In this document: positions 17,624-26,523 of the stretch, in pieces
Layout: each line of letters starts with the position of its first letter
Position numbering within the stretch: the stretch's first letter is position 1
Assembly: GCA_963831235.1 (NCBI GenBank)
Contig: CAWHPS010000018.1
Coordinates: forward strand, 1 to 39,146
Direction: 5' to 3'
Length of the DNA: 39,146 bases
Origin: CAWHPS01 sp963831235
GTDB taxonomy: Bacteria > Fibrobacterota > OXYB2-FULL-49-7 > JAEUSG01
Notes under the pieces: model-generated
The model's database searches: none
What the model was told of the DNA's origin: nothing
The model's input: the letters and a program-made list of their open reading frames with translations, nothing else
Made by a program: the position numbers and the translations under genes

Positions 17624-17950
17624 CTAAAATGTAACGAGGTTATTGGACTGGATGAAATCCATTATTTTGAGTAGCATTTCCTGTTTGCCCGTTTCCTTTT
17701 CATCCAGAAGGGCGCTGCTCAGTTTCTGTTTCGCGCCTGCGATGCTGTACTTTTCCTCACGCAGCATCCGTTTAATCCGCTTTAACAGATTGATATCGTA
17801 CTCTAAATATTTGCGTTGCCGTCCAAAACTTCTCTCTGGGTGCAGGAACTTGCCGAATTCCTTTTCCCAGTACCGAAGGGTATGTGTGGGTACATCCAGT
17901 AATTGCGCGACATCGCCGATGGATTGAGCGGTTGGATTGTTCATAGTCAT
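17624..17950 (-). CDS. MerR-family transcriptional regulator
   Basis: The N-terminal winged helix IGDVAQLLDVPTHTLRYWEK is a clear MerR signature. RKYLEYDINLLKRIKRML and EEKYSIAGAKQKL follow as the second half of the DNA-binding domain. The short C-terminus has no effector domain, as in the small MerR proteins that sense no obvious ligand. The frame extends to 18034, but the added residues are unlike the family. The ATG at 17950 or 17944 fits better, though neither has a good Shine-Dalgarno. It heads a three-gene unit with GT9 and radical SAM and may control the glycan genes. Confidence 0.85.
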   Translation of the reverse strand: MTMNNPTAQSIGDVAQLLDVPTHTLRYWEKEFGKFLHPERSFGRQRKYLEYDINLLKRIKRMLREEKYSIAGAKQKLSSALLDEKETGKQEMLLKIMDFIQSNNLVTF

Positions 17951-18288
17951 GTTGATATATCGAAAGTTTTTATAAAATACTTTAACTGTTTTTCTGTAAA
18001 GAAGGTACGTGGGAAGGCAGTAAATGTTTGGCATTGGTTTCGCCTCAACGTGCCTAATTACAATGCGTTACGATTACATTGAAAGCGGGGTTGTTTAAGT
18101 AATAGTTAACAGATAAAAGAGATTTATTTTAAAAAAGGGCTGAATTCTTAGAGTAACTTGTCATTTGTTTTTGTGGGAGTAAGGCTGGTTGGGAATTATA
18201 AACTTCGTTAAGAATGGCTGCCGGAAAAACCATAATACTTGCTTTAACCGCAATCAGTGAGTTGTCTTTTGCGCTTTTAATATGAAAA
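17951..18288. other. 338-bp gap with no recognised gene
   Basis: The stretch lies between the MerR gene and the truncated end of the GT/radical SAM gene. I see no tRNA, terminator or conserved ORF. It probably contains the MerR-unit promoter (AT-rich around 17960-18000) and leftover sequence from the event that cut off the 3' end of the neighbouring gene. Confidence 0.4.
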
Positions 18289-20175
18289 TTAAGGCGCTCT
18301 TCCGGTAAAAACATTCCACCGGTATTCCCGATATTGCGGGCTGTTCCAGATTTCGAGCACGTCCTGCTCAAAAATATTTCCAAAAACTATTTCTCCGTCC
18401 TGATCGTAGCCGCAGACAATGACTGTTCCGTCCTGATGAATGGTGAACACATCGCGCGCATCCGCGCCGGGCGAATCGGAATTCTGATACTCAGATTGGG
18501 GCCGGAAATATGGAGTATTGAAGGAAGCGTTGAGCCCAAGGGATATGCAATAATCGGCAAAGGGTTTCATTTCGTGCTGGTTGTCCAGATAGATGTATTG
18601 TGCAAAGGGGCGGATTTTATCGACGAGGATCTTGAACCGGTCAAAGGACATGGAGCGCTTGCCGTGGATTATAAAGTCCTTGCCGCATTCGGGACAATGG
18701 GCCTGGCACACCGATGAGGTTTCGATGAAGAATATTTTCGGCTGTAACCCGTCGAATACGGCCACCTCTTTAAGAAGGCCCCGTCCCTGATCCACGGCCT
18801 CCCGCAGTTCGGGATCTATGTTCCCTCGTGCCGTGAGCATGGCCACATTTCCGGTCAACTCGTTGATGCGCTGGAGCGCGTTTTGGTCGTTGTACGCGGC
18901 AATGTGCGCATCGACTGCCTTAGCCAGGGCAGCCTTGAAATCCCGTGGGTATTTTCTTCGGCAGCCGTTTCGCAGCACCCGATTTTGCGCAATGCGCTGG
19001 TAAAAACGGACCAGACGGGGGATCTGTTTCCGGACCGAGAAATATTCCCGGGCTGCGCGCGACCCTTCAGGAAGATGCGCGTAGAAGTCTTCCGTGATCT
19101 CGAGCAAATGCTTTTTCACATGGTCCAGCGGCGCCTTCAGAACGACCTTGAACCGGTCGAACAAACGGCAGCGAAGCTTGAAGTCGTCGTCCAAGGCCAG
19201 GCCCAGCCCAGCGTCGGTATAATCAAAACACTTGTTGGACAATGCCCAATGATTGCGGATGGGTAGCCCTGCCTCGGAACCAATGGTCCGGTTTTCGAGC
19301 CAGGCCGATTCCAGGCCGAAATCGTAGGCTGATATTTCGTCAATCAGGTGCTCCACTTTTAAGGAACGATGAAGATGGAAAAACGGGAATTTTTGAGAGG
19401 CCTCGAGAAATTCGGAGTAAACCTCTTCGAACGGTTTGTCGGGATAGATGTTGGGGTGCACATATAAATGGAAATGGATTCCGGCTTCGGCAAGATCTTT
19501 GCCGAAATCCAGAAAGAACCCGTTCTTGAACTGCATCTGATAGGGATCGTTCCGGCAGTACTTTTCAATATTCATTCCGCCCGCGTAAACAATATGCGGC
19601 TCTTTTTTTCCCCCGAGTTTGGCGCGGGTTACGCGGGGACCCTGAAAATCCCAGCAGTAATCCGGGAAGAAAATGGTTTCCCCGCGGGTACAATAGCCGA
19701 GTTTTCGGGTCTGATAGTAAAAGATAAGATCGCGGGCGCAGATGCCGTCCGCATTTTCCATGGCAAACCGTTCCGCGTCCAATATCTGGTGTCCGATGAA
19801 CTCCGGCCGCAGCATGCCGCCCAGACCGTCGTAATTGTCCATGACCATTGGTCCCATGCCCGCACGAATCATTAATTGGGGGATGCGGTAGTTCCAGGCG
19901 CAGCAGACATGGTAGGCGATCGGCTGGTAGCGCTGCGCCAGCGTGATGGCCTCTTCCTGCGTCCGATAGGGGATCATTTCGTCGAAACAGTTTTGGACAT
20001 CCGCCATAACGCACACTTTACCAGCGCCGTGCAAGAGTATGACCTTCCAGCCCAGCGACCGCAGGGCATAACCGATCTTGCCTGTTCGCGCCAGGATGGA
20101 ATCCGTGATGATGACGACAAGTTCCCTCTGGCCCGGGACGGATTCCTGATGTGGGTTGTTGTTTTCGATCCTCAC
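18289..20175 (-). CDS. Glycosyltransferase fused to a degenerate radical SAM/SPASM-like domain
   Basis: Residues 1-~400 look like a GT-B glycosyltransferase: VVIITDSILARTGKIGYAL, MDNYDGLGGMLRPEF, ADGICARDLIFYY, KKEPHIVYAGGMN and a long C-terminal helix region. Residues ~480-628 are a radical SAM module homologous to the N-terminus of the 33914-36799 protein: ETSSVCQAHCPEC keeps the Cx3Cx2C cluster, and VFTIHQDGTVIVCGYD and GNIFEQDVLEIWNSP match closely. About 100 residues between FAQYIYL and NQHE are missing in frame, which removes the GGEP-like loop and most of the barrel. The protein stops at FTGRAP, just before the final SPASM cysteines. Radical chemistry is therefore unlikely. Start is GTG overlapping the upstream stop (GTGA). 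Confidence 0.78.
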   Translation of the reverse strand: MRIENNNPHQESVPGQRELVVIITDSILARTGKIGYALRSLGWKVILLHGAGKVCVMADVQNCFDEMIPYRTQEEAITLAQRYQPIAYHVCCAWNYRIPQLMIRAGMGPMVMDNYDGLGGMLRPEFIGHQILDAERFAMENADGICARDLIFYYQTRKLGYCTRGETIFFPDYCWDFQGPRVTRAKLGGKKEPHIVYAGGMNIEKYCRNDPYQMQFKNGFFLDFGKDLAEAGIHFHLYVHPNIYPDKPFEEVYSEFLEASQKFPFFHLHRSLKVEHLIDEISAYDFGLESAWLENRTIGSEAGLPIRNHWALSNKCFDYTDAGLGLALDDDFKLRCRLFDRFKVVLKAPLDHVKKHLLEITEDFYAHLPEGSRAAREYFSVRKQIPRLVRFYQRIAQNRVLRNGCRRKYPRDFKAALAKAVDAHIAAYNDQNALQRINELTGNVAMLTARGNIDPELREAVDQGRGLLKEVAVFDGLQPKIFFIETSSVCQAHCPECGKDFIIHGKRSMSFDRFKILVDKIRPFAQYIYLDNQHEMKPFADYCISLGLNASFNTPYFRPQSEYQNSDSPGADARDVFTIHQDGTVIVCGYDQDGEIVFGNIFEQDVLEIWNSPQYREYRWNVFTGRAP

Positions 20176-21434
20176 TGCTGTCTCTTTTTGTTGGCCTTAT
20201 TATAATTATCAAATGTTGAATACATAAACTTGATGTATTGTTCCATTTCCTCGGGAAGCTGAACCACGCTTTGTTCGTTGAGCTGAAACAGGTCCCTGAA
20301 CTTCAGAGGTGTGTCTTTATAATAATCGTCGTAAATTTTCGTCCCCGGATAGGGCGTGAACCGGTTCAAGGAAACAAAGGTGGGCTTGATTTTATCAACC
20401 AAGTTCATTGACATTTTCAGATCATCCAGGGTCTCGAATGGAAAGCCTGTGATAAAAAAGGCCTGCCACGGGACCCCTGCCTCGTTAAGCCAGGCGGTCC
20501 TTTTTATCGTCTCTTCTATCTTGAGCCGCTTTTCAACGGTGTCGAGAACCTTTTGAGAGCCGCTTTCCACGCCGATGAACAATTGGTTGCCGCCTCTTTT
20601 GATGAACGCGTCGATTTTCTCTGGCGAAAGCGCCATGATGCGCGAACCCACATTGAATGTGAGGCCGTGTTCCTTGAACATCGCGGTGACCGCGTCAAAA
20701 TGCCGCTGATTGGAAAAAAAGCAGTCATCCATGGTGGTGACAGGGACTGCACCCTTGAACCATTCGGCGATTTCCCCGATTTCATCGCTCAGGTTTTTGG
20801 GATCTCGATAGGTTGTCCGCTTTTCAAAGGAGTGGCAGCAGAAGGTACATATGTTGGGACACCCGGAGGAGGTCATGATGGAGGAAAGGTTATTCGCCGA
20901 GTATTTTTCGTAATCCAGTATCAATTTTTTATCCGGCTTGCGGTTGACAAGATTTGGGACCTGGGTCACAACCTGGTCGAAATAGGGGCTGAAAACATAG
21001 CCGGGATGGGATTTGCGCATTCCCTGAACATGGGGTCCGCCCAGCACTGTAATCACCTTTTCTCCAAAAAGTTCCTTGGCCATCCGGGCGATAGTTTCCG
21101 CAGCCTCAATCTTTGGCGTAATGGAGGTGATACCCACTACATCCGGAGCGTGGCGCGCAAGTGTTTGGCGCACCTCGTTCCAAATGGGATGTTCCGGTGT
21201 GTTAAGCGCGGCTTCGTATAGGTGGTAATTTTGACGCACCTCTTCCCTGGACAGAGGGCTACATTCGGGAGTTGGCCGGTCTGCATCATAAATCCGTACC
21301 TGATGCCCGAGCTCCGCAAGGTATGTTCCGAGCAGCGTAAGCGTGACAGGATAATACCAACGCTCATATCCGAAAAATCGGTAAAAAGGTGGCTCTATGA
21401 GCAGTATGTTGGAATGTGGTTTGATGAAATCCAT
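20172..21434 (-). CDS. B12-binding-type radical SAM protein
   Basis: An N-terminal Rossmann-like cobalamin-binding-type domain (~1-150: ILLIEPPFYRFFGYERWYYP, TLLGTYLAELGHQVRIYDAD, VVGITSITPKIEAAE, VLGGPHVQG) precedes a radical SAM core with SGCPNICTFCC (Cx3Cx2C), TTMDDCFF and FIGVESGSQKVLD. The architecture is that of class B methyltransferases and related enzymes (BchE, Fom3-like). A canonical DxHxxG cobalamin motif is not seen, which is also common in this class. The frame opens at a TTG overlapping the previous stop, but the ATG at 21434 has AAAAGG in place. It forms a coupled pair with the 21461-23101 gene. Plausible chemistry: methylation, epimerisation or rearrangement of a sugar or lipid carbon. 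Confidence 0.87.
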   Translation of the reverse strand: MDFIKPHSNILLIEPPFYRFFGYERWYYPVTLTLLGTYLAELGHQVRIYDADRPTPECSPLSREEVRQNYHLYEAALNTPEHPIWNEVRQTLARHAPDVVGITSITPKIEAAETIARMAKELFGEKVITVLGGPHVQGMRKSHPGYVFSPYFDQVVTQVPNLVNRKPDKKLILDYEKYSANNLSSIMTSSGCPNICTFCCHSFEKRTTYRDPKNLSDEIGEIAEWFKGAVPVTTMDDCFFSNQRHFDAVTAMFKEHGLTFNVGSRIMALSPEKIDAFIKRGGNQLFIGVESGSQKVLDTVEKRLKIEETIKRTAWLNEAGVPWQAFFITGFPFETLDDLKMSMNLVDKIKPTFVSLNRFTPYPGTKIYDDYYKDTPLKFRDLFQLNEQSVVQLPEEMEQYIKFMYSTFDNYNKANKKRQQ

Positions 21435-21460
21435 CAATGCCTTTTCTAAGTATCTGAAAT

Positions 21461-23101
21461 TCAATGGGCCGTGGGCCGGGCCCCGGTATCCCCGGAAAAG
21501 CGTTTGACTGTGGCTGTAACTTTATACAATAGATCGGTATTGCCGGCTATCTTCGCGATGGACACAAACGTGATGAGGGAGATGATGATTCGCGGGAGCA
21601 GCGCTGATTTATCGAGCCCTTGACCGGATTTGTAGAGATCCAATTCCCTCAACACCGTATCGTCCAACTTTTCCATCAGGCTTTCCATTTCCGGATCCTG
21701 CACTTTGAAGAAGGTCGGGATGCGGATATTTTGCCCATTCGACGGGTTTACAAATATCGTATCCAGCGTGGAATATTTGTCAGAACCGAAGATGGGCGCG
21801 CCGGGAAAGGAGCGCATGCGGGTGGTGAGACTTACCTGGCAGGGTTTCTCGGTATAAACCAGTACCTGCCGGATGGTTTCAAAGAGCTCCTCCTTGGTAC
21901 TTTCCGGAATTCCAAGGATGAGGTTTATGGTAGGATAGAGTTTGTTTTCCATAAGCGCATGTACCACGTTGTGACATTCGGCAACGGTGATGTTTTTATG
22001 CACGGATGGGCTTTTCAGGAGCTTGTCGGAAAAGGTCTCGATGCCAACAGTCACATTATGAAATCCGGCTTTGTAAAGGGCTTGCATCAGCGGATGGTTT
22101 ATTATGGAATGGCCGGTGTCGTCCTTGACAATAAAACAGTTTGGCCGTGTCTGGCAGCTAAACCGGGTCTCTTGCGGGATTTTCCCTTTGTTTTTGGCGT
22201 CAACAATAATGCCGCAGATTTCCATGGCCCTTTCGATGCCTTTTTTATTGCCGATCAGAAAATCCTCATCGTTGATGGAAAAGCTTCTGGCTCCATATTT
22301 GGTCACGAAGTTGACAATCAGGCGGCCCACCTGTTCCGCGGACAGGTTCATGGGCTTTACCGGCGCCCCCTGGGCATCTTCCAGAAAGTCCGGACAGCAG
22401 CAGAAGCCGCAGCGCGCCAGGCATTTGCTTGATGTTAAAATCCTTCCGTTCTCAATAATATACGAACGGTTGTTCGCGGTCAAGATCCCGGTGGCCCGCT
22501 TGCGGATAAAATCCCAATACTTTTTATACGGCAGCTCCATGTTCATCACATTATCGAACATGAGTTTTTCGAATGCCTGTTGGGTGAGAGGTTTTGCCGG
22601 GTTGTAGAAAAGCCTGCCATCCGCGTCCAAAAAGGCGACGCCTTTGCAATTACCGAACATGTCTTTAAGCGGCGTACCGGTGCCGGTAAAGCTGTTGCAG
22701 ACATTAAGCAGGGTTTCTTCGGCAAAGCCCAGGCAGACCAGATCAAAACCGGCTTCGAGCCATTGCTTATGGTTGATGGTGGCCTGCAGCCCGCCCGCGA
22801 TGAAAAGGGGCTGCCGGTTGTTTTTACGACACACCTCCCTTATCCGGTGGAGGAAACCCAAATCTTCAGGCATGCGCCAATGGGTGACGCTAATGCCGAT
22901 GATGTTGTAAAAGCCGCTTTCGATTTTTGACAAATAATCCGCTTCCGCGTCAATCTGGTGATCAATCACATCGCATCGGATATCGTGGGATTTCAGCACA
23001 TGTTGAAGGTTATACAACCCGATGGGAACGGACAGGCTGTCAAGGACTTCGTCCGGAGGCGATTTGGTGGTAAAAATCACCACATTGGGGAGGTTGCTCA
23101 T
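21461..23101 (-). CDS. B12-binding-type radical SAM protein, 546 aa
   Basis: The N-terminal ~190 residues have the B12-domain pattern (VIFTTKSPPDEVLDSLSVP, GLYNLQHVLKSHDIRCDVID, IGISVTHWRMPED, FIAGGLQATINHKQW, LVCLGFAEETL). The radical SAM core begins with SSKCLARCGFCCCPDF (Cx3Cx2C), then FSINDEDFLIG, VTVGIETFSDKLL and INLILGIPESTKEEL. A ~130-residue C-terminal extension with a hydrophobic helix (LLPRIIISLITFVSIAKIAG) could touch the membrane or a lipid substrate. No DxHxxG motif is visible. The Shine-Dalgarno is weak. It lies 81 bases after the formyltransferase gene. Substrate unknown; the cluster implies a glycan precursor. Confidence 0.87.
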   Translation of the reverse strand: MSNLPNVVIFTTKSPPDEVLDSLSVPIGLYNLQHVLKSHDIRCDVIDHQIDAEADYLSKIESGFYNIIGISVTHWRMPEDLGFLHRIREVCRKNNRQPLFIAGGLQATINHKQWLEAGFDLVCLGFAEETLLNVCNSFTGTGTPLKDMFGNCKGVAFLDADGRLFYNPAKPLTQQAFEKLMFDNVMNMELPYKKYWDFIRKRATGILTANNRSYIIENGRILTSSKCLARCGFCCCPDFLEDAQGAPVKPMNLSAEQVGRLIVNFVTKYGARSFSINDEDFLIGNKKGIERAMEICGIIVDAKNKGKIPQETRFSCQTRPNCFIVKDDTGHSIINHPLMQALYKAGFHNVTVGIETFSDKLLKSPSVHKNITVAECHNVVHALMENKLYPTINLILGIPESTKEELFETIRQVLVYTEKPCQVSLTTRMRSFPGAPIFGSDKYSTLDTIFVNPSNGQNIRIPTFFKVQDPEMESLMEKLDDTVLRELDLYKSGQGLDKSALLPRIIISLITFVSIAKIAGNTDLLYKVTATVKRFSGDTGARPTAH

Positions 23102-23182
23102 TCTTTAGAAAAGCCTTTCGTTACACAGGAGAATAATCCGTATATATGCAAAATAAACATTGCAAAATCGCAAAAACAAGCA

Positions 23183-24184
23183 TCATAGCCCCGGTTTCAC
23201 TGGGATATCGGACGCGGATCCAACGGGCGACTGCGTGTCAAATGGAAATGCGCCCGGATATTTTAAAACATATTTGGCTGGCGGATGCACATACTTGAGG
23301 TTGGTTAGGATAGCGGGAATGTCCCGGTCAAAATATAAATCCACCAAAGCGTCCTCTATCTTGATGCACAAGATATTGCCAGTGATCGTAACCACTTTTC
23401 CGGGTTCCATGCGCTTCACCTCTTCGGGATCAAGATGGGTTTTGGATATTCCGGCGCTCACAATTCTTAACACTTGATCTTCCACCAGCAGAATCGCGGC
23501 CGGATACGGCGGTACAAAGGATTGGACCGTCCGGAGTACCATGGTGGCGGACATGCGGGGATCGATCATGACATCGAATAGGGTCCGTTTTCTTAAGTAG
23601 TTCGCCTGCGAATGATTTTGAGTCTTTCCCGCGTAAGAGGGATCTTTGTTTAAAATACTGCACAATGTCCGTGTACCTGAAAAGGCCAGGCTGTTTACCT
23701 TCTCAGCCAGTGTTACAATGGTGTCACTGCCTGTTACCGCAAAGGGCTCCTGATGCAAAAGCGCGCCAGTATCCACCCCTTCATCCATCTTAAAGAAGCT
23801 TAATTTACTTTGCGTGATGCCAAGTACAATTAGCCAGTGGAGGGGATGCCTTCCCCTGTTATGGGGCAAATCCGTAGGATGGGTGCCAATGGTGAAATAT
23901 TTTGGAAGCGCGAGCAGTTCCTTCTTGATAATCTTTGGCCAGGTGGAAAAAAGATAATCCGCGTGAAAAGACGACAACACATCAAGGCTTTCCTTCTCAT
24001 TGACGTCCCCGATTTCAAGATAAGTCAGGTTGTTTTCCTTTGCAAAGCCAGCCACATCCGTTGAATTATCAGGGAGAAGGGCCTTGGGCAAAGAGACCAT
24101 GGCCGCAATCTGTGCGCCGGAAGCCAAAAGACCGCAGGCGGATTGCAGCGTGAAGGCAGAGGTTCCAAGAACAATGAATCTCAT
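23183..24184 (-). CDS. Formyltransferase-family protein (sugar N-formyltransferase-like)
   Basis: The fold is that of N10-formyl-THF-dependent transferases (methionyl-tRNA formyltransferase, VioF, WlaRD). The start MRFIVLGTSAFTLQSACGLL is the Rossmann half. IGTHPTDLPHNRGRHPLHW is the catalytic segment with its His, and FKMDEGVDTGALL holds the catalytic Asp. The usual Asn of the NxHPS motif is Gly here, a variant I believe recurs in carbohydrate-cluster homologs. A C-terminal Fmt_C-like barrel (~210-310) follows. Directly downstream of the aminotransferase with an ATGA overlap, it would N-formylate the amino group that enzyme installs. Acyl donors other than formyl-THF are possible. Confidence 0.85.
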   Translation of the reverse strand: MRFIVLGTSAFTLQSACGLLASGAQIAAMVSLPKALLPDNSTDVAGFAKENNLTYLEIGDVNEKESLDVLSSFHADYLFSTWPKIIKKELLALPKYFTIGTHPTDLPHNRGRHPLHWLIVLGITQSKLSFFKMDEGVDTGALLHQEPFAVTGSDTIVTLAEKVNSLAFSGTRTLCSILNKDPSYAGKTQNHSQANYLRKRTLFDVMIDPRMSATMVLRTVQSFVPPYPAAILLVEDQVLRIVSAGISKTHLDPEEVKRMEPGKVVTITGNILCIKIEDALVDLYFDRDIPAILTNLKYVHPPAKYVLKYPGAFPFDTQSPVGSASDIPVKPGL

Positions 24185-25265
24185 GACTTTTTAAACTCGT
24201 TTAAACATTCGATGACCCGGTCGACATTTTCCAGGGATTGGCTGGGACCGCACGGAAGATACATACCCTGTTCCGCGAACTTGAGTGAATTTGGGAAAGC
24301 GCCGCCCTGGCCGAAATAGCTGGAAGTGTGAAGACTGGGCAGGGAGGGGCGGAGTTGAATCCCTCTGACTTTAAGAAATTCCATGAGACTTTTTCGCTCT
24401 TTGCAGAAGACTTCGACATAAAGCGGCACCTCCCCCTGATCCACCTTTACCGGAATCATTTGCATGAAGTTAAGCTTGGCCACGGCAGCCATGTAACGCC
24501 CGTAAACGGCCTTGACATGGGCGATTCGTTCAGAAGCCAGTGACAACTGTACGATTCCAAAAGAGGCCAGAAGATCCGTAAATTTAAAGTTGCAGCCTAG
24601 TTGGTTCCAGGTGTCCGTGAAATTATCCACCACCCCGTGGTTGCGGACCAATTTCAGCTGCTCATAGATTTCCCGGCTGCGCGTCACGGCAATTCCGCCC
24701 TGCCCTGTGGAAATCAGCTTGGACACTCCGAGTGAAAAGCAGCCGATGTCGGATTGCGTGCCAAGGTACCCGGCTGCGTTCTTTGAAAACAGCGCCTGGC
24801 AGGCGTCTTCCACCACCGCCAGTTTGTGTTTCCGCGCAATGCGGTTCAACTCATCCATGTTTACGGCCCGGCCGTTTAAATGGACCGGCAGTATGGCTTT
24901 GGTGCGCGGGGTTATTTTTGATTCCAGCTCCGCGATGTCCATGGCTGGGATGTCCGGTAGGCAGTCCACCAGCACCACCTTGGCTCCAAGCAGAATGGCC
25001 GCATGGGCCGTTGCCACCCAGGTTCTGTTCGGCACAATCACCTCGTCGCCCGGCCCGACTTTAAGCGCCATGAGCGAGATCCACAAGGCCACGCTGCCGC
25101 TCGTTGTCACCACCACATAGGGAACATTAAGCGCCTTGCCGATGGCTGCCTCAAGTTCCGCTGTAGCGGTCCTTGGCTGATGTGTTCGTGGGCCACGGCG
25201 TCCCTGAGTTTTTCCAGTTCGCGTTCACCGAAACTTGTTTTCCACCAAGAGATATTCTGCTGCAT
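24181..25265 (-). pseudogene. DegT/DnrJ/EryC1 PLP sugar aminotransferase, interrupted by a single-base frameshift
   Basis: The gene starts at ATG 25265 with AAAGGAGG 5 bases upstream: QQNISWWKTSFGERELEKL ... HISQGP. The frame is lost at about 25164-25165, where one base is missing. In the next frame TAELEAAIGKALNVPYVVVT continues and the rest is intact to 24181. Adding one base gives the standard family sequence SQGPLTAELE. PLP-site residues are present: EDACQ (Asp) and GVSKLISTGQGG (Schiff-base Lys). The family makes amino sugars from nucleotide-linked keto sugars. If the shift is real the gene is dead, unless it reinitiates at an internal start such as 25116. A base-calling error is equally possible, since the rest shows no decay. 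Confidence 0.85.
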
Positions 25266-25275
25266 AGCGCCTCCT

Positions 25276-26523
25276 TTAAAACCCTATTCTTTTTATTTCA
25301 GGCAGCGGGATAATGACTTTACCGCCTTGAGCAAGATATTGCTGATGTTTATTTAATATGGGCTCCGCATACTGCCAGGCCAGAAGCACTAGGCAGCCGG
25401 GCTTGCGTTCATTAAGCGCCTCACTTGGCAAGACCGGAATGTGATGGCCGGGGCTGTATAGATTGTGCCGGACCGGATTATCGTCCACCAGAAAATCAAG
25501 CAGCTCTGAAAGACCGAAATAATAAATCAGCGTGGTCATCCCTACCGAAGCGCCATAACCGGCAATAGACCGGCCTTGCGCCTTAAGCTCTTTTAGATCG
25601 GATAAGAGTTCGGCTTTTATGGCTTCCGTGTTTTTCGCAAACCAATGAAAGGGGGCCATGGTAGTGAGTCCCGCCTGCTTTTCCGCTTGCATCATCTCTG
25701 CTACGGCGGGCGTAACACGCCGGGGGCCGCCTTCAAGCTGGACCATGCCCCGGATGGAACCGCCTTTGGTGGGAACATGCTCGATATCGAAAAGCTGCAT
25801 GCCTTGGCTTTTGAAGAACGCATTGAGCGGGCTTGCGGAATAATAGCTGATGTGCTCATGGTAAATGTTGTCGATGATCTTTTTTTGGACCAAATCCGCC
25901 ATGTACCCGGTCTCGAAGACAAAGACCCCGTCATCTGACAATAGCTCGCGGACTCCGGCTATCATGTTTCGCACATCGTCAATATTGGCAAAGACATTAT
26001 TCGCCGTGACAATGGCCGCGGAGCCATGTTCTTTTTTAATCTTGCGCGAGAGCTCGGGAGTGAAAAAATCAACAATGGTTGCAACGCCCGCGTCGGAGGC
26101 TTTTTTCGCCACTTCCCGCGCCGGGTCAACTCCAAGCACTCGGAAACCCCGTTTCTTGAAGGCTTGCAAAAGGGTGCCGTCGTTACTGCCGATGTCCATG
26201 ATAAGCGTATCTTTGGGTGGGTTGACCCCGGCCAAAACCACGTCCGCATATTTTTGGAAGTGCTCTGTAAGACCGAGGGAGATTGACGTGCAGTAAATAT
26301 AATTGCCGTACAGAATTTCGGGGGCGATCACATCGGGTAACTGCAAAAGGCCGCAGTGCGTGCAAAAGACCAAATCAAGCGGATATGTTTCCTGCTTGAC
26401 ATTAAGCCGGTCTTTCCCAATGTAATGGTCTCCAGGCGGTGTGGTGCCGAGGTTCAGCACCAGCTCAAGTTTTGCCTGTTCGCACAGACGGCAGGTTTTT
26501 CTGCGATAATAGGCTTGCGTCAT
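25276..26523 (-). CDS. SAM-dependent sugar C-methyltransferase (TylC3/NovU/TcaB9 type)
   Basis: Three-part architecture of deoxysugar C-methyltransferases. An N-terminal zinc-binding part has CRLCEQ and CTHCGLLQLP. The central Rossmann methyltransferase has IMDIGSNDGTLLQAFKKRG (motif I) and VTANNVFANI. The C-terminal Methyltransf_14-type domain has SIAGYGASVGMTTLIYYFG. The catalytic IYHEHISYYS motif, with the Glu-His dyad used to form the enolate before methyl transfer, is intact. Known members methylate C3 of dTDP-4-keto sugars to make branched sugars. Its start overlaps the cupin stop (ATGA), and it lies 10 bases before the aminotransferase. A branched amino sugar product is the natural inference. 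Confidence 0.9.
   Translation of the reverse strand: MTQAYYRRKTCRLCEQAKLELVLNLGTTPPGDHYIGKDRLNVKQETYPLDLVFCTHCGLLQLPDVIAPEILYGNYIYCTSISLGLTEHFQKYADVVLAGVNPPKDTLIMDIGSNDGTLLQAFKKRGFRVLGVDPAREVAKKASDAGVATIVDFFTPELSRKIKKEHGSAAIVTANNVFANIDDVRNMIAGVRELLSDDGVFVFETGYMADLVQKKIIDNIYHEHISYYSASPLNAFFKSQGMQLFDIEHVPTKGGSIRGMVQLEGGPRRVTPAVAEMMQAEKQAGLTTMAPFHWFAKNTEAIKAELLSDLKELKAQGRSIAGYGASVGMTTLIYYFGLSELLDFLVDDNPVRHNLYSPGHHIPVLPSEALNERKPGCLVLLAWQYAEPILNKHQQYLAQGGKVIIPLPEIKRIGF

Noticed and set aside
18129..18383. 84-codon minus-strand ORF at the 3' end of the GT/radical SAM gene
   Set aside because: It shares EIFLSRTCSKS with a frame in the 15693-15757 shard only because the DNA is duplicated; the real coding frame there is the SPASM-like one.
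19565..20014. 149-codon minus-strand ORF in another frame of the glycosyltransferase
   Set aside because: A by-product of high G+C; the glycosyltransferase frame is the coding one.
21620..22432. 270-codon plus-strand ORF opposite the B12 radical SAM gene
   Set aside because: No recognisable domain; antisense to a gene with an intact Cx3Cx2C motif.
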